Notes: generated by a model not told the origin, from the sequence alone. Positions 1 through 10,570 are shown, counted from the stretch's first letter. The stretch is 64,000 bases of DNA from Saccharothrix sp. NRRL B-16348 (GCF_001280085.1 NZ_LGED01000113.1:1-64000), one strand, 5' to 3'. Program-made: numbers and translations.

Positions 1-118
1 CCGGACTACCCGGCGCAGCCACCACCACAGGCCCCACCGGAGCCACCGTCACCACACCCAACGCCGCAACGGCCGCCAAGGCGAGGTGGAGGAGTCGTCT
101 GCGCGTGCCAGTGGACAT
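1..118 (-). CDS. Secreted protein, N-terminus only (runs off the window)
   Basis: Only the first 39 codons are visible. The ATG at 118 is preceded by a GGGA ribosome binding site six bases upstream. The visible part is a typical Sec signal peptide: a basic start (STGTRRRLL) followed by a long Ala/Val/Leu stretch ending near VVVAAPGSP. The mature protein lies outside the window, so its function cannot be read. It is divergent from the GH10 gene and has a LacI-type operator at 255-266, 137 bases upstream of its start, so it is probably another sugar-regulated secreted enzyme (inference). Confidence 0.7.
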   Translation of the reverse strand, partial: MSTGTRRRLLHLALAAVAALGVVTVAPVGPVVVAAPGSP

Positions 119-254
119 CGTCGTCCCTTCAGTGTTCAACCGGGACGCCGTCGGCGTCGGTCACGGGGTCGGCAGGCGAGCGGTGTCGGCTGACAGCCCG
201 ACCCGATGTCACGCACATGAAACTATGACCAAGCAAGACGGGTCAAAGCTAAAT

Positions 255-266
255 GTGAGCGCTAAC
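255..266. promoter_or_regulatory. LacI-type operator GTGAGCGCTAAC
   Basis: Imperfect palindrome with an AGCGCT centre. It is the exact reverse complement of the site at 746-757 and differs by one base from the perfect palindrome at 34979-34990. It is preceded by GCTAAAT, as at the other two sites. It probably controls the leftward gene starting at 118. Confidence 0.55.
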
Positions 267-581
267 TTTGAGCACCCGGCCGCGGTGGAGTCCGACCAGG
301 TCTGATCAGCGCGCCGCATCGCGGCAACAGCCGGGAAGTTGCTCCGTTCAGACCACTCGGCGGCACTTGCCCGCCGACGAGGCCCGCAGCAGCCCACCGC
401 GCCGATCGGCGGCAGGCTCACTCGAAGTGCTAAAAACGCTCACGCCGACTTTAGCCGCCCCCGCCTGCGGCGAGTCGAACGACGTTCGACCTCTTTCACG
501 CCACGAAGACGAGGCCGCCTCCACTGTGGACAACACCGGGCGCGCCGCCCTGCGCCGAACCGCATTAGGACTTTCGGGTGA

Positions 582-2299
<1,718 letters not shown>

Positions 2300-2316
2300 T
2301 CCGGCACCGTCGTGGC

Positions 2317-2345
2317 ACGGCGGGGGACCCGGTGTCCCCCGCCGT
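2317..2345 (+). terminator. Intrinsic terminator after GH10
   Basis: Perfect 12-bp stem (2317-2328 with 2334-2345) and a 5-base loop, 17 bases after the GH10 stop. No T tract follows, as is usual in high-GC actinobacteria. Confidence 0.7.
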
Positions 2346-2373
2346 TCGCCATCCCTCGAAGAGGAGCACGGCC

Positions 2374-2538
2374 ATGGTCGGTGTCGCCGCCGCCACGATG
2401 CCGGCCAGTGGTCCCGCGGCAGCCCTCGACGCGGCACGCGCGTCGGCGGCCACCGCCCTCTGCGAGGACGCGGGCGGCTACCGCAGCCGGCCGCGCAACC
2501 GCCCGGGTCTGCCGACCCGGCGCGACTCCTCCTGCTGA
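2374..2538 (+). CDS. Small ORF of 54 residues, unknown
   Basis: Not recognised. The ATG at 2374 follows a strong GAAGAGGAG ribosome binding site. Codons end almost always in G or C, as in real genes here. The product begins MVGVAAATMPASG, contains two Cys (residues 31 and 54, the last residue) and is rich in Ala and Arg. It sits alone between two strong terminators (2317-2345 and 2544-2576), which argues for its own transcript. It has no clear signal peptide. It could be a small regulatory or secreted peptide, or the remnant of a larger gene whose middle has been lost. Confidence 0.4.
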   Translation: MVGVAAATMPASGPAAALDAARASAATALCEDAGGYRSRPRNRPGLPTRRDSSC

Positions 2539-2543
2539 CCGAC

Positions 2544-2576
2544 CCGGAGCCCTCGCACCCAGTGCGGGGGCTCCGG
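2544..2576 (+). terminator. Intrinsic terminator
   Basis: 15-bp stem (2544-2558 with 2562-2576) with a single G-T wobble, a three-base loop and TCTT following. It closes the short unit at 2374-2538. Confidence 0.7.
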
Positions 2577-2616
2577 TCTTCCCCACGCCGCACCGAAGCG
2601 GCGGATAGGAGCAGCC

Positions 2617-4719
2617 ATGTCCGTCCCCGATGAACTGCCGCGGCGCTCCGCGCGCAGACGTGGCCGGTTGTCACGGATGGCCGCGGTGATGGCCGCGGTC
2701 GTGCTCGGCGGGTTGATGGTCGTCTTCGGCTCGGCGACCAGCTCCGCCGCCACCGTCGACACCAACGCCTGGTACGTCCTGGTCAACCGCACCAGCGGCA
2801 AGGCCCTGGACCTCTACAACCGCGCCACCACCGACGGCGGCCGCATCACCCAGTGGACCCGCAACGACGGCACCAACCAGCAGTGGCAGTTCGTCGACTC
2901 CGGCGACGGCTACTACCGCGTCAAGTCCCGCCACTCCGGCAAGGTCCTCGACGTGCCGAACTCGTCGACCGCCGACGGGACCGCGATCCAGCAGTGGACC
3001 GACCACGGCGGCACCAACCAGCAGTTCCGGCTCGCCGACTCCGACGGCGGGCACGTGCGGCTGATCAACCGCAACAGCAACAAGGCCGTCGAGATCCAGA
3101 ACGCCTCCACCGCCGACGGCGCCAACGTCGTCCAGTACAGCGACTGGGGCGGCGCCAACCAGCAGTGGCAGTTGGTGAAGCTGGGGACGACCCCGACCAG
3201 CACCACGACGACACCGCAGCAGCCCGGCGGGCAGTACACCAACCCGGTGGTGTGGCAGGACTTCGCCGACGTCGAGGTCATCCGCGTCGGCGACACGTAC
3301 TACATGACCGCGTCCACCATGCACTACTCCCCCGGCGCGCCGGTCCTGCGCTCGTACGACCTGGTCAACTGGGAGTTCGCCGGGCACTCCGTGCCGTCGC
3401 TGGACTTCGGCACGAAGTACGACCTCAGCAACGGACAACGCGCCTACGTCAACGGCATCTGGGCGTCCACGTTGCAGTACCGGCCCAGCAACAGCACGTA
3501 CTACTGGGCCGGGTGCATCGACTTCAACGACACCTACATCTACACCGCGACCAGCGTCGGCTCGCAGTGGACCAGGCACGCCCAGATCGACAACTGCTAC
3601 TACGACGCGGGCATGCTCATCGACGACAACGACACGATGTACGTGGCGTACGGCAACGGCACCATCAGCGTGGCCCAGCTCTCGGCGGACGGCCGCACCC
3701 AGGTCCGGGCCCAGCAGGTGTTCCAGACGCCGTCGAACATCGGCACGCTGGAGGGAGCCCGCTTCTACAAGCGCAACGGCAGCTACTACATCTGGCTGAC
3801 CCGTCCCGCCAACGGCCAGTACGTCCTCAAGGCCAGCAACCCCTTCGGGCCGTACACCCTCCGCCAGGTGCTGCTCGACCTGCCCGGTCCCATCTCCGGC
3901 GGCGGCGTGCCGCACCAGGGCAGCCTGGTGCAGACCCAGAACGGCGACTGGCACTACATGTCCTTCGTCGACGCCTACCCCGGCGGCCGGGTGCCGGCGC
4001 TGGCGCCGATCACCTGGACCGCGGACGGTTGGCCGACGCTCCAGACCGTCAACGGCAGGTGGGGGGTCAACTACCCGTCACCGCTGCCGCCGCGGCCGGT
4101 GAAACCGCTCACCGGGACCGACACCTTCACCGGCACCACGCTCGGCCCGCAGTGGGAGTGGAACCACGACCCCGACACCACCAAGTACTCCGTCAACAAC
4201 GGGCTGAAGCTCCAGACGGCCACGGTCACCAACGACCTCTACGCCGCACGCAACACGCTGACCCACCGCATCCAAGGGCCGACGTCGACCGCCACCATCG
4301 AGCTGGACTACAGCACCATGCGCGACGGTGACCGGTCCGGCCTCGCCATGCTCCGCCAGTCGTCGGCGTGGATCGGCGTCAGACGCGACAACGGCCAGAC
4401 CCGCGTCTCGATGACGAACGGCCTGGCCATGGACAGCAGCTGGCGCACCACCAACACCGGCAGCGAAGCCGCGAGCGCGAGCATCAGCGGCGGACGCGTC
4501 TGGCTGCGCATCAACGCCGACATCCAACCCGGCGCCAACCGACAAGCCCGGTTCTCCTACAGCACCGACGGGGTCAACTTCACCGGGCTCGGCCCCGCCT
4601 TCACCCTCAACAACGCCTGGCAGTTCTTCATGGGCTACCGCTACGGCATCTTCAACCACGCCACCCAGGCCCTCGGCGGATCCGTCACGGTGAGCAAGTT
4701 CGACCTCACCACACCCTGA
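2617..4719 (+). CDS. Secreted GH43 glycosidase with N-terminal CBM13
   Basis: Likely an extracellular arabinoxylan-active beta-xylosidase or alpha-L-arabinofuranosidase. The ATG at 2617 follows AGGAG. Order: Sec signal peptide (about 1-45), CBM13 of three repeats (about 48-190), Thr/Pro linker, five-blade GH43 propeller (about 207-495), and a concanavalin-like C-terminal module (about 500-700) common in GH43 proteins. Candidate catalytic residues are Asp218 (FADVEV), Asp330 (YDAGML) and Glu379 (LEGARF). The CBM13 DNA is nearly identical to that of the GH10 gene upstream and the esterase at 28292. It is convergent with the GH12 gene across a shared terminator. The GH43 assignment is firm; exact substrate is not. 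Confidence 0.88.
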   Translation: MSVPDELPRRSARRRGRLSRMAAVMAAVVLGGLMVVFGSATSSAATVDTNAWYVLVNRTSGKALDLYNRATTDGGRITQWTRNDGTNQQWQFVDSGDGYYRVKSRHSGKVLDVPNSSTADGTAIQQWTDHGGTNQQFRLADSDGGHVRLINRNSNKAVEIQNASTADGANVVQYSDWGGANQQWQLVKLGTTPTSTTTTPQQPGGQYTNPVVWQDFADVEVIRVGDTYYMTASTMHYSPGAPVLRSYDLVNWEFAGHSVPSLDFGTKYDLSNGQRAYVNGIWASTLQYRPSNSTYYWAGCIDFNDTYIYTATSVGSQWTRHAQIDNCYYDAGMLIDDNDTMYVAYGNGTISVAQLSADGRTQVRAQQVFQTPSNIGTLEGARFYKRNGSYYIWLTRPANGQYVLKASNPFGPYTLRQVLLDLPGPISGGGVPHQGSLVQTQNGDWHYMSFVDAYPGGRVPALAPITWTADGWPTLQTVNGRWGVNYPSPLPPRPVKPLTGTDTFTGTTLGPQWEWNHDPDTTKYSVNNGLKLQTATVTNDLYAARNTLTHRIQGPTSTATIELDYSTMRDGDRSGLAMLRQSSAWIGVRRDNGQTRVSMTNGLAMDSSWRTTNTGSEAASASISGGRVWLRINADIQPGANRQARFSYSTDGVNFTGLGPAFTLNNAWQFFMGYRYGIFNHATQALGGSVTVSKFDLTTP

Positions 4720-4739
4720 CACCCGGCCACGACGGGCAA

Positions 4740-4771
4740 GCGGCGCGGCGGCACAGGAACCGCCGCGCCGC
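4740..4771. terminator. Bidirectional terminator between GH43 and GH12
   Basis: Perfect 12-bp GC stem (4740-4751 with 4760-4771), 8-base loop, between two convergent stops at 4719 and 4781. Confidence 0.75.
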
Positions 4772-4780
4772 GCTCGGTGG

Positions 4781-5536
4781 TCAGCTGACGTTGGCGTAGT
4801 ACGAGTGCACGTCCAGCTGCCCGTTCCCGGTGAAGACCTCGGTGCCGTGCTGCACGCTGGTGAGGTACTTCTGGTTGCTCAACCAACCCCGGTTGACCAG
4901 GTGCGACGTGAAGTCGCGCAGGTTGTACGTCGCCGAGTTGGTGTTGCTCGTCCGGATGAACGAGTAGACCTCCCAGCCGATGTTGCCCCGGTACAGGTCC
5001 CAGGTCGTGCCGGCGATCGACACGGTGGCCTGCCGCGTGCCGACCGGTCCGGCGCCGCCGGACCGGTAGGTCCAGATCATGATCTCGTCGGACGGGTTGG
5101 TGGTGCCCGGGTTGGACATCGGGTGCAGCCACAGGTCGTAGGCGACGTTCATGACGTTCGCCGTGTTCTGCTTGACCGTGTAGCTCGCGCCCGTGTTCAC
5201 CGAGCGGTTGTCCGACAACCGGACCGGCAGGCCCGTGCCCGACAGCTTGTTGCCCCAGTGCCAGCCGAGCACGGAGCTGGCGTAGGACTTCACCGAGGTC
5301 GGCCCGCCGCTCCAGTCCCAGGCCGTGCCCCACGAGATCGAGCCGCCGGACGACACGTCCCACACGCACTGCCACCCCTGGCCCGAGTCCTGGCCCCACA
5401 CGTTGTTGTTGACCCAGTACTTGCCCATGGTGATCGTGTAGAAGTCGTCACAGCTGCCGGCCGCCTGCGCGGTGCCGGTCGTCGGCAAGGTGAGTGCGGC
5501 CGCAGCCAGCACAGCTACCATGAACCTTTTGAGCAC
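4781..5536 (-). CDS. Secreted GH12 endoglucanase or xyloglucanase
   Basis: A 251-residue GH12 beta-jelly-roll enzyme that cuts beta-1,4-glucan or xyloglucan outside the cell. The GTG start at 5536 follows AAGGTGG. A signal peptide ends at TAQA (about residue 26). The family signatures are clear: Glu151 in DEIMIW is the nucleophile and Glu233 in GTEVF the acid/base. Unlike most secreted enzymes in this window it has no CBM13 and is catalytic domain only, at the family's usual length. A sigma-70-like promoter lies upstream. With the GH5, GH31, GH42 and GH3 genes at 48-64 kb, xyloglucan is a plausible substrate (inference). Confidence 0.9.
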   Translation of the reverse strand: MLKRFMVAVLAAAALTLPTTGTAQAAGSCDDFYTITMGKYWVNNNVWGQDSGQGWQCVWDVSSGGSISWGTAWDWSGGPTSVKSYASSVLGWHWGNKLSGTGLPVRLSDNRSVNTGASYTVKQNTANVMNVAYDLWLHPMSNPGTTNPSDEIMIWTYRSGGAGPVGTRQATVSIAGTTWDLYRGNIGWEVYSFIRTSNTNSATYNLRDFTSHLVNRGWLSNQKYLTSVQHGTEVFTGNGQLDVHSYYANVS

Positions 5537-5582
5537 GAAGGTCCACCTTTCTCTTCGAAATTCGGCGGTTAACGCGAGCGAA

Positions 5583-5612
5583 ACGCTACGCAGCGCTTTT
5601 CGCGACTGTCAA
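5583..5612 (-). promoter_or_regulatory. Putative promoter of GH12
   Basis: On the minus strand, TTGACA (5607-5612) and TAGCGT (5583-5588) are spaced by 18 bases. The spacer and its flanks contain GCGAAA and TTTCGC arms around an AGCGCT core, which could be an operator. Confidence 0.4.
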
Positions 5613-5757
5613 TATCGAATGACAGGCGAATTCCGAGTCGAATCGGTGGACTTCTCTGGTCGATTTCCGTCGAACAATTCCGAACAGGCGCCCACCGGGA
5701 TCCGGGATTCTTCGAATCACCGTCGAAATACCCGGTGGGCGCGTGCCGGTCACCCGG

Positions 5758-6882
5758 TCAGGCCGGGGTGCGCAGCGTCCACTGCTGGTTGGGCTGGCCG
5801 GAGCAGGACCACAGGACCAACTTCGTGCCGTTGGCGGTGCCGTAGTTGTACGCGTCCAGGCACAGGCCGGACAGCACGTTGGTGATCGTGCCGTTGGCGT
5901 TGACGTTCCACTGCTGGTTGGTGTCGCCGTGGCAGTCCCAGATCGCCACCTGCGTGCCGTTGGCCGTGCCGCGGCCGTAGGCGTCCAGGCACTTGGTGCC
6001 GTAGACGACCAACTGCTTGTTGGCGTTGTGCGTCCACGACTGGTTGGTCTGGCCGTGGCAGTCCCACAGCTGCAGCTGCGTGCCGTTGGTGGTGGTCGAG
6101 CCCGGCACGTCGAGGCACCGGCCCGACGCCGTGCCGACGACCTGCTTGCCCTGCGAGGCCACCGGGTCGCCGATGCTGCCCGGCACGGCGCGCAGCGCGT
6201 TGTACCAGGTCGCGGCCATCTTGTCGTAGCCGGTCGCGGTGGGGTGGACGCCGTCGATCAGGTCGGCCGTCGTCAACGCGGAGTACATGTCCACCAGGCG
6301 CACCCGCTTGCCCGCGTTGACCTTGCCCTGCACCATGCCGGGGATGGTGGCGTTGAAGTTGCGGGCGGCGGTGTTCTGCCCGGAGTTGGCCAGCGGGATG
6401 ATCGTCGCGACGAACACGTCGGCGTTCGGCACGGTCGCGGTGATCTTGTCGACCAGGGCCGACAGGCGGCCGGGCGCGCCGGACACGTTGTAGTTCTGCA
6501 GGATGTCGTTGGTGCCGATGTGCAGCAGCACCGTGCGCGGGTTCGTGTTCCGCAGCCACGTGACGACGTTCGCGTCGATCTGGTCGATGCGCCAACCAGG
6601 GTGGCCCTGGTGGTCGTGGTCGCCGAGCTGGCCGGGACCGTTGAACTGCGAACCGACGAAGTCCACCCGGTAGCCGCCGGACCCGAACCGCTGCCACAGC
6701 CCGATCCGGTAACCGCCGGGCACCTGCGTGCCCTCGGTGATCGAGTCGCCCAACGGCATGACCCGCACGCCGCCGTTGGACTCCGCGGCGGCCTGGCCGG
6801 CCGGCAGCAGCGCGGCGGTAACCAGCGAGGCCGTGATCAGGGCCGCGGCACGGGCGGCGAATCTGCTGAGGCGTTGTCGCAC
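5758..6882 (-). CDS. Secreted SGNH/GDSL esterase with C-terminal CBM13
   Basis: A carbohydrate esterase, probably removing acetyl groups from hemicellulose or pectin. I chose the GTG at 6882, which follows GAGGAG by five bases; an in-frame ATG at 6915 lies inside the terminator of the upstream gene. Signal peptide about 1-33 (ends GQAAA). SGNH blocks are visible: Ser47 in PLGDSITEG, Asn125 in GTND, and Asp210/His213 in DGVHP. Residues about 245-374 form a CBM13 with three repeats of the GRCLDV...NQSW type. It belongs to a leftward series of secreted enzymes (GH54, GH27, GH141), each with its own terminator. Confidence 0.88.
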   Translation of the reverse strand: MRQRLSRFAARAAALITASLVTAALLPAGQAAAESNGGVRVMPLGDSITEGTQVPGGYRIGLWQRFGSGGYRVDFVGSQFNGPGQLGDHDHQGHPGWRIDQIDANVVTWLRNTNPRTVLLHIGTNDILQNYNVSGAPGRLSALVDKITATVPNADVFVATIIPLANSGQNTAARNFNATIPGMVQGKVNAGKRVRLVDMYSALTTADLIDGVHPTATGYDKMAATWYNALRAVPGSIGDPVASQGKQVVGTASGRCLDVPGSTTTNGTQLQLWDCHGQTNQSWTHNANKQLVVYGTKCLDAYGRGTANGTQVAIWDCHGDTNQQWNVNANGTITNVLSGLCLDAYNYGTANGTKLVLWSCSGQPNQQWTLRTPA

Positions 6883-6903
6883 TTGCACTCCTCGGGTTGA
6901 GCC

Positions 6904-6930
6904 GCGGTCCGGCACGGCGTGCCGGACCGC
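6904..6930 (-). terminator. Terminator of the GH54 gene
   Basis: Perfect 12-bp stem (6904-6915 with 6919-6930), loop GGC, 31 bases past the GH54 stop. Confidence 0.75.
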
Positions 6931-6960
6931 TGTCGAGTCACGAACTCTCGTGGTGGTGGA

Positions 6961-8478
6961 TCAGCTGACGGCCCACTGCTGGTTGGCCCCGCCGTGGCAG
7001 GTCCACAGCTGCACCTGCGCCCCGTTGGCCGTGGACGCGTTGGACACGTCCAGGCACAGGCCGGACTGCGCGCCGGTGATCGTGCCGTTGGCGTTGACGT
7101 TCCAGCGCTGGTTGGCCTGGCCGTTGCACGACCAGAGGACCGCCCTGGTGCCCGCGCTCGTCCCCTGGCCGTAGGCGTCGAGGCACATCTGGCCGGAACC
7201 GGCGGACACGGTCAGCTGGCCCGAGGACGTCCGGGTCCACGTCTGGTTGGCGCCGCCCTGGCAGTCCCAGATCCGGGCCTGCGCGCCCGCCGTCCCGTTC
7301 GGCACGTCGAGGCACTTGCCCGCGCCCACCGCGCGCACCGCGCCGTTCGGGGTGGTGCCGCCGCCGGTGGTGTACCCGGCCGCGATGACGTTGGCCTGCA
7401 CCGCGTTCTCGGTCGCGTCGGACGGGTAGCCCGCGACCATGGCGCCCTCGTAGAAGGTGCCCGCGCTGAGGTTCGCGCCGCCGTCGGGCTTGCAGCAGTC
7501 GCCGCCGCTGCCCAGGATGATGGCGCCCTGCTTCTTCATCGGGCTGTACCCGTTGGGCAGCGCGCCGTCCCACAGCGTGGTGAGGTTGCCGACCTGCGCG
7601 TCGCTGCCCTTGAGCGCGAACCGCGTGGTCCCGTTGTTCTTCAGCATCGCCGTGACGAACTTGCTGGTGAAGGCGCGCTGGTTCGGGTTCCACGACTGGC
7701 TGCCGCCGGGGAAGAGACCCCACTCGAGGTCCGCCTGGACCCAGGGACCGGTGCCGGAGCAGCCGCCGAACCAGCACTGCGTGCTGAAGTTGATCGCGTC
7801 CATCGCGCCGGCCGCGTCGGCCTTCCGGGTCGTCTCGCTGTTGCCGTAGTCGAAGCAGCAGCCGCTGTTGACGTGCGTGCCGCTGGTCACCATGTACATC
7901 CCCTCCGGCTGGGCGCCGGTCGGCACGCCCGTCAGGTGGCCGTCACGCCAGTAGCTGTTGCCAGGGTTGATGTAGAGCGAGTAGGCCTTGCTGCCGCCGA
8001 CCGCCAGCGACTCGGAGGTCGCGAGCGCGGGCCTGCTCTGGGGCGACCCGGGCACGACGTCCGAGCCCTGGTACCAGAGGTCGTTGCCCCGGCCGGACTG
8101 GTCGTAGACCACCGTGATGACGCAGGTGGTGCCGGCGCAGAACGAGTCCTGGGTCGCCGCGTTGGCGGTGCCGCCCGCGGCCAGCAGGCCGATGTCCCGC
8201 GTCGTGTTGTCCGACGAACGTCTGACCTGGTAGAGGTTTCCGGCGTACGCGCCGTAGAGCGCCCGCGTCGTGCTGTGCGCGGCCACGCAGGGCGTGCCAC
8301 CCGACGCGTAGATGTCGCACGGTCCGGTGCCGGCCGCCAACGCGGTCACCGGCGCGGACCACGTCGTCAACGCCGCGGGCAACAGCGCCAGTGCCATCAC
8401 GACACGCGCGCGCACCACGGCCCGCGAACGCCACCAACGCTTCACGGGCCCCTGCGGGGAACCGGGTAATGGCTGCAT
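6961..8478 (-). CDS. Secreted GH54 alpha-L-arabinofuranosidase with CBM13
   Basis: Releases arabinofuranose side chains from arabinoxylan or arabinan. The ATG at 8478 is placed five bases after GGAG; the in-frame GTG at 8484 overlaps that site. Signal peptide ends near residue 50 (TALAA). The GH54 beta-sandwich (about 52-370) has Cys-rich segments (CCFDYGN, GGDCCKPDGG); Glu252 in ADLEW is the expected nucleophile and Asp327 in GGDCC the acid/base. Fungal GH54 enzymes carry a CBM42 C-terminal domain; here it is replaced by CBM13 (about 375-505). Codon 4 is TTA (8467-8469), a rare codon in such genomes and a possible bldA-dependence signal. Confidence 0.9.
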   Translation of the reverse strand: MQPLPGSPQGPVKRWWRSRAVVRARVVMALALLPAALTTWSAPVTALAAGTGPCDIYASGGTPCVAAHSTTRALYGAYAGNLYQVRRSSDNTTRDIGLLAAGGTANAATQDSFCAGTTCVITVVYDQSGRGNDLWYQGSDVVPGSPQSRPALATSESLAVGGSKAYSLYINPGNSYWRDGHLTGVPTGAQPEGMYMVTSGTHVNSGCCFDYGNSETTRKADAAGAMDAINFSTQCWFGGCSGTGPWVQADLEWGLFPGGSQSWNPNQRAFTSKFVTAMLKNNGTTRFALKGSDAQVGNLTTLWDGALPNGYSPMKKQGAIILGSGGDCCKPDGGANLSAGTFYEGAMVAGYPSDATENAVQANVIAAGYTTGGGTTPNGAVRAVGAGKCLDVPNGTAGAQARIWDCQGGANQTWTRTSSGQLTVSAGSGQMCLDAYGQGTSAGTRAVLWSCNGQANQRWNVNANGTITGAQSGLCLDVSNASTANGAQVQLWTCHGGANQQWAVS

Positions 8479-8611
8479 TTTCACTCCTACGACGATGTGG
8501 GAGGGCAGGGTGTGCGGCGGCGGGCGCGCACCCGGTCGCGCCGGGTGCGTGAAGTGCCGGAACGATTCGGTGCAGACGGGTTTCGAATCGATTCGACTGC
8601 TGCGACGGTAG

Positions 8612-8635
8612 GTGCTAAAACAGCGCTAAAGCAAC
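8612..8635. promoter_or_regulatory. Operator-like element upstream of GH54
   Basis: Contains GTGCTAAAACAGCGCTAAAG. The pattern GTGCTAA, then GCTAAAGCAACG, recurs at about 34667-34692 upstream of other CBM13 genes. It is a degenerate relative of the GTKAGCGCTMAC operator. Confidence 0.4.
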
Positions 8636-8694
8636 GGTTTCGACACCCGGGCCGCTCCCTCTCGTGCCATTCCCGAAAAGCGTGGCCACGCCGT

Positions 8695-10518
8695 CTAGAC
8701 GGTCTGCCGGCGCCAGTGCTGGTTCGTCCCGTTGGTGCAGGTCCACTGGACGAGTTGAGCGCCGTCGGCGGTCGCGCCGTCGGACACGGTCAGGCACTTG
8801 CCGCTGTGCTGGGCGACCAGCCGCACGTGCCCGGTGCCCACGTCCTCGAATCGCCAACGCTGGTTCGTGCCGGAGTTGCACGTCCACTGCACGACCCGGA
8901 CCCCGTCGCCGGTGGCCGACGTGCCGCCGTAGACGTCGAGGCACTTCCCGCTGCCGACGTTGACGACCTCGTGCTGACCGCCGCCGACGTCGCGCACCCG
9001 CCAGCGCTGGTTGGTCTGACCGTTCGCGGCCCACTGGACCACGTTGCCGCCGTCGGCCGTCGAGGCGTTGTAGACGTCGGCGAGCTTGCCGCTGTGCCGC
9101 GCGGTGAGCGTTTCCGCGGTCGGCACCGGCACGGTGGTCTGCGGGGTGAGCCGGTAGAGGCCGGAGCCGTGCGCGGGCAGCGAGCGGGACAGGGTGCCGC
9201 TCACCGTGCCGAGGCTCGCGCCCGACCACAGGTCCGTCACGGTGGCGGAGCCGATGCCGAGCTCGGCGAGCGAGGCCGACACGGTGGCCGTGCCGCTGCC
9301 CCGGTTGAACAGCGCGAGGTACTTGTCGGTGCTGCCGGGCGCGTTCGCGGTCCACGCCGTGTGCGTGCCGCTGAAGAGCTGCCGGTTGCCGGTGCTGTGC
9401 TGGTCGACCGCCAGCACGGCGGCGTTGGTCATCAGCGCCAGCTCGGACGCCCGGTTCTGGGTCAGGTCACCGCCCCACATGAGCGGCGAGCGCGTGATCG
9501 ACCACAGGGTCATCAGGGTGCGCTGCTCGTCGGGGGTCAGGTTGGAGTAGCGCGGCGAGCCGACCGGTCCCTGCTGCGACAGCCGTCCGATCGGGATCAT
9601 GTCCGGGTCGGGCCACGCCCCGGGCCTGCGGTGCGGCGTCCACGCGTGCAGCCGCTCGAACAGGGCGTCCAGCCCCGGCCAGTCGTCCCACAGGTCGTTG
9701 ACGATCCGCCACATGTTGGCGTTGTCCGCGACGTGCGTGCCGTTGCCGGTCGACGTCGGGCCGGGCGAGAGGCTGAGCACCATGGGTCGGCCGCTGCGCT
9801 GGATAGCCAGCTTGTAGCCCTCGATCTCGGCCTGCCGGTAGGTGGGCGCGGCGATGTCGTCGACCTTGACGTAGTCCACGCCCCACGAGGCCAGCAGCTT
9901 GAACTGGGCGTCCAGGTAGGCCTGGGCGCACGGGTTGCTCATGTCCAGGCCCCAGTTGAGGTTCAACCAGGCCGCGGTGGTGTTGTTCTCGATCTCGTTC
10001 GCCCGGCAGCTCGTGCCGGGCACCGGGAGGTTGTCGGCGACCACCTGGCGCGGGATGCCCCGCATGAGGTGCACCCCGAACTTCAGACCGCCCGCGTGGA
10101 TGTAGTCGGCCAACGGCTTGAACCCGTTCGTGCCGGCGGCGGAGGGGAACCGGGTGGTGTCGGGCCACAGCAGGCCGCCCGCGTCCGTGCGCAGCCTGGG
10201 CTGGAGGTTCGCGTCCTGGCTTGGCGCGCCCGAGCCGCTGCCGGGGCGGTACCAGGCCCAGTCGATGACGATGTACTGCCAGCCGTGCTGCTTGAGGTTG
10301 TCCCTCATGTAGTCGGCGTTCGCCTTGACCTGGGCCTCGGTGACGTTGTTCCAGTTGAACGAGTCGTAGCTGTTCCAGCCCAGCGGCGGAGTCGTGGCGA
10401 CCCCGTTGTCCCAGGCCGACGCGGGCTCCTCGGAACCCGACGTGAAGGTCGTGGCCAGCAGGGCCGCGGCGGCGAGCACCACGCCCGCCCGGCGCGAGGA
10501 CGATCGGACTCCACCCAC
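8695..10518 (-). CDS. Secreted GH27 alpha-galactosidase or beta-L-arabinopyranosidase with CBM13
   Basis: A retaining GH27 enzyme acting on galactose or arabinopyranose side chains. The GTG at 10518 follows AGGAGG by eight bases. Signal peptide about 1-35. The (beta/alpha)8 barrel starts at PPLGWNSYD (about 44); Asp220 in YVKVDD is the nucleophile and Asp275 in RIVNDLWDD the acid/base. An antiparallel beta domain and CBM13 (about 478-607) follow. The usual IDD substrate-binding motif of alpha-galactosidases reads IDW here (Asp86-Trp87), so substrate preference may differ; a Streptomyces GH27-CBM13 enzyme is known to be a beta-L-arabinopyranosidase. Family assignment is firm, substrate open. 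Confidence 0.88.
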   Translation of the reverse strand: MGGVRSSSRRAGVVLAAAALLATTFTSGSEEPASAWDNGVATTPPLGWNSYDSFNWNNVTEAQVKANADYMRDNLKQHGWQYIVIDWAWYRPGSGSGAPSQDANLQPRLRTDAGGLLWPDTTRFPSAAGTNGFKPLADYIHAGGLKFGVHLMRGIPRQVVADNLPVPGTSCRANEIENNTTAAWLNLNWGLDMSNPCAQAYLDAQFKLLASWGVDYVKVDDIAAPTYRQAEIEGYKLAIQRSGRPMVLSLSPGPTSTGNGTHVADNANMWRIVNDLWDDWPGLDALFERLHAWTPHRRPGAWPDPDMIPIGRLSQQGPVGSPRYSNLTPDEQRTLMTLWSITRSPLMWGGDLTQNRASELALMTNAAVLAVDQHSTGNRQLFSGTHTAWTANAPGSTDKYLALFNRGSGTATVSASLAELGIGSATVTDLWSGASLGTVSGTLSRSLPAHGSGLYRLTPQTTVPVPTAETLTARHSGKLADVYNASTADGGNVVQWAANGQTNQRWRVRDVGGGQHEVVNVGSGKCLDVYGGTSATGDGVRVVQWTCNSGTNQRWRFEDVGTGHVRLVAQHSGKCLTVSDGATADGAQLVQWTCTNGTNQHWRRQTV

Positions 10519-10570
10519 GGGTGCTGCCTCCTGCTCGTCGTCGAGAGGGCGCTCCGCCGATCACCGGGTT

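Noticed and set aside
6883..6915. Upstream ATG start for the SGNH esterase at 6915
   Set aside because: It lies inside the terminator hairpin of the GH54 gene, and the GTG at 6882 has a proper GAGGAG site.
8678..8689. GCGTGGCCACGC as terminator of GH27
   Set aside because: It is a loop-free palindrome; a hairpin would lose its central pairs and no better stem is nearby.
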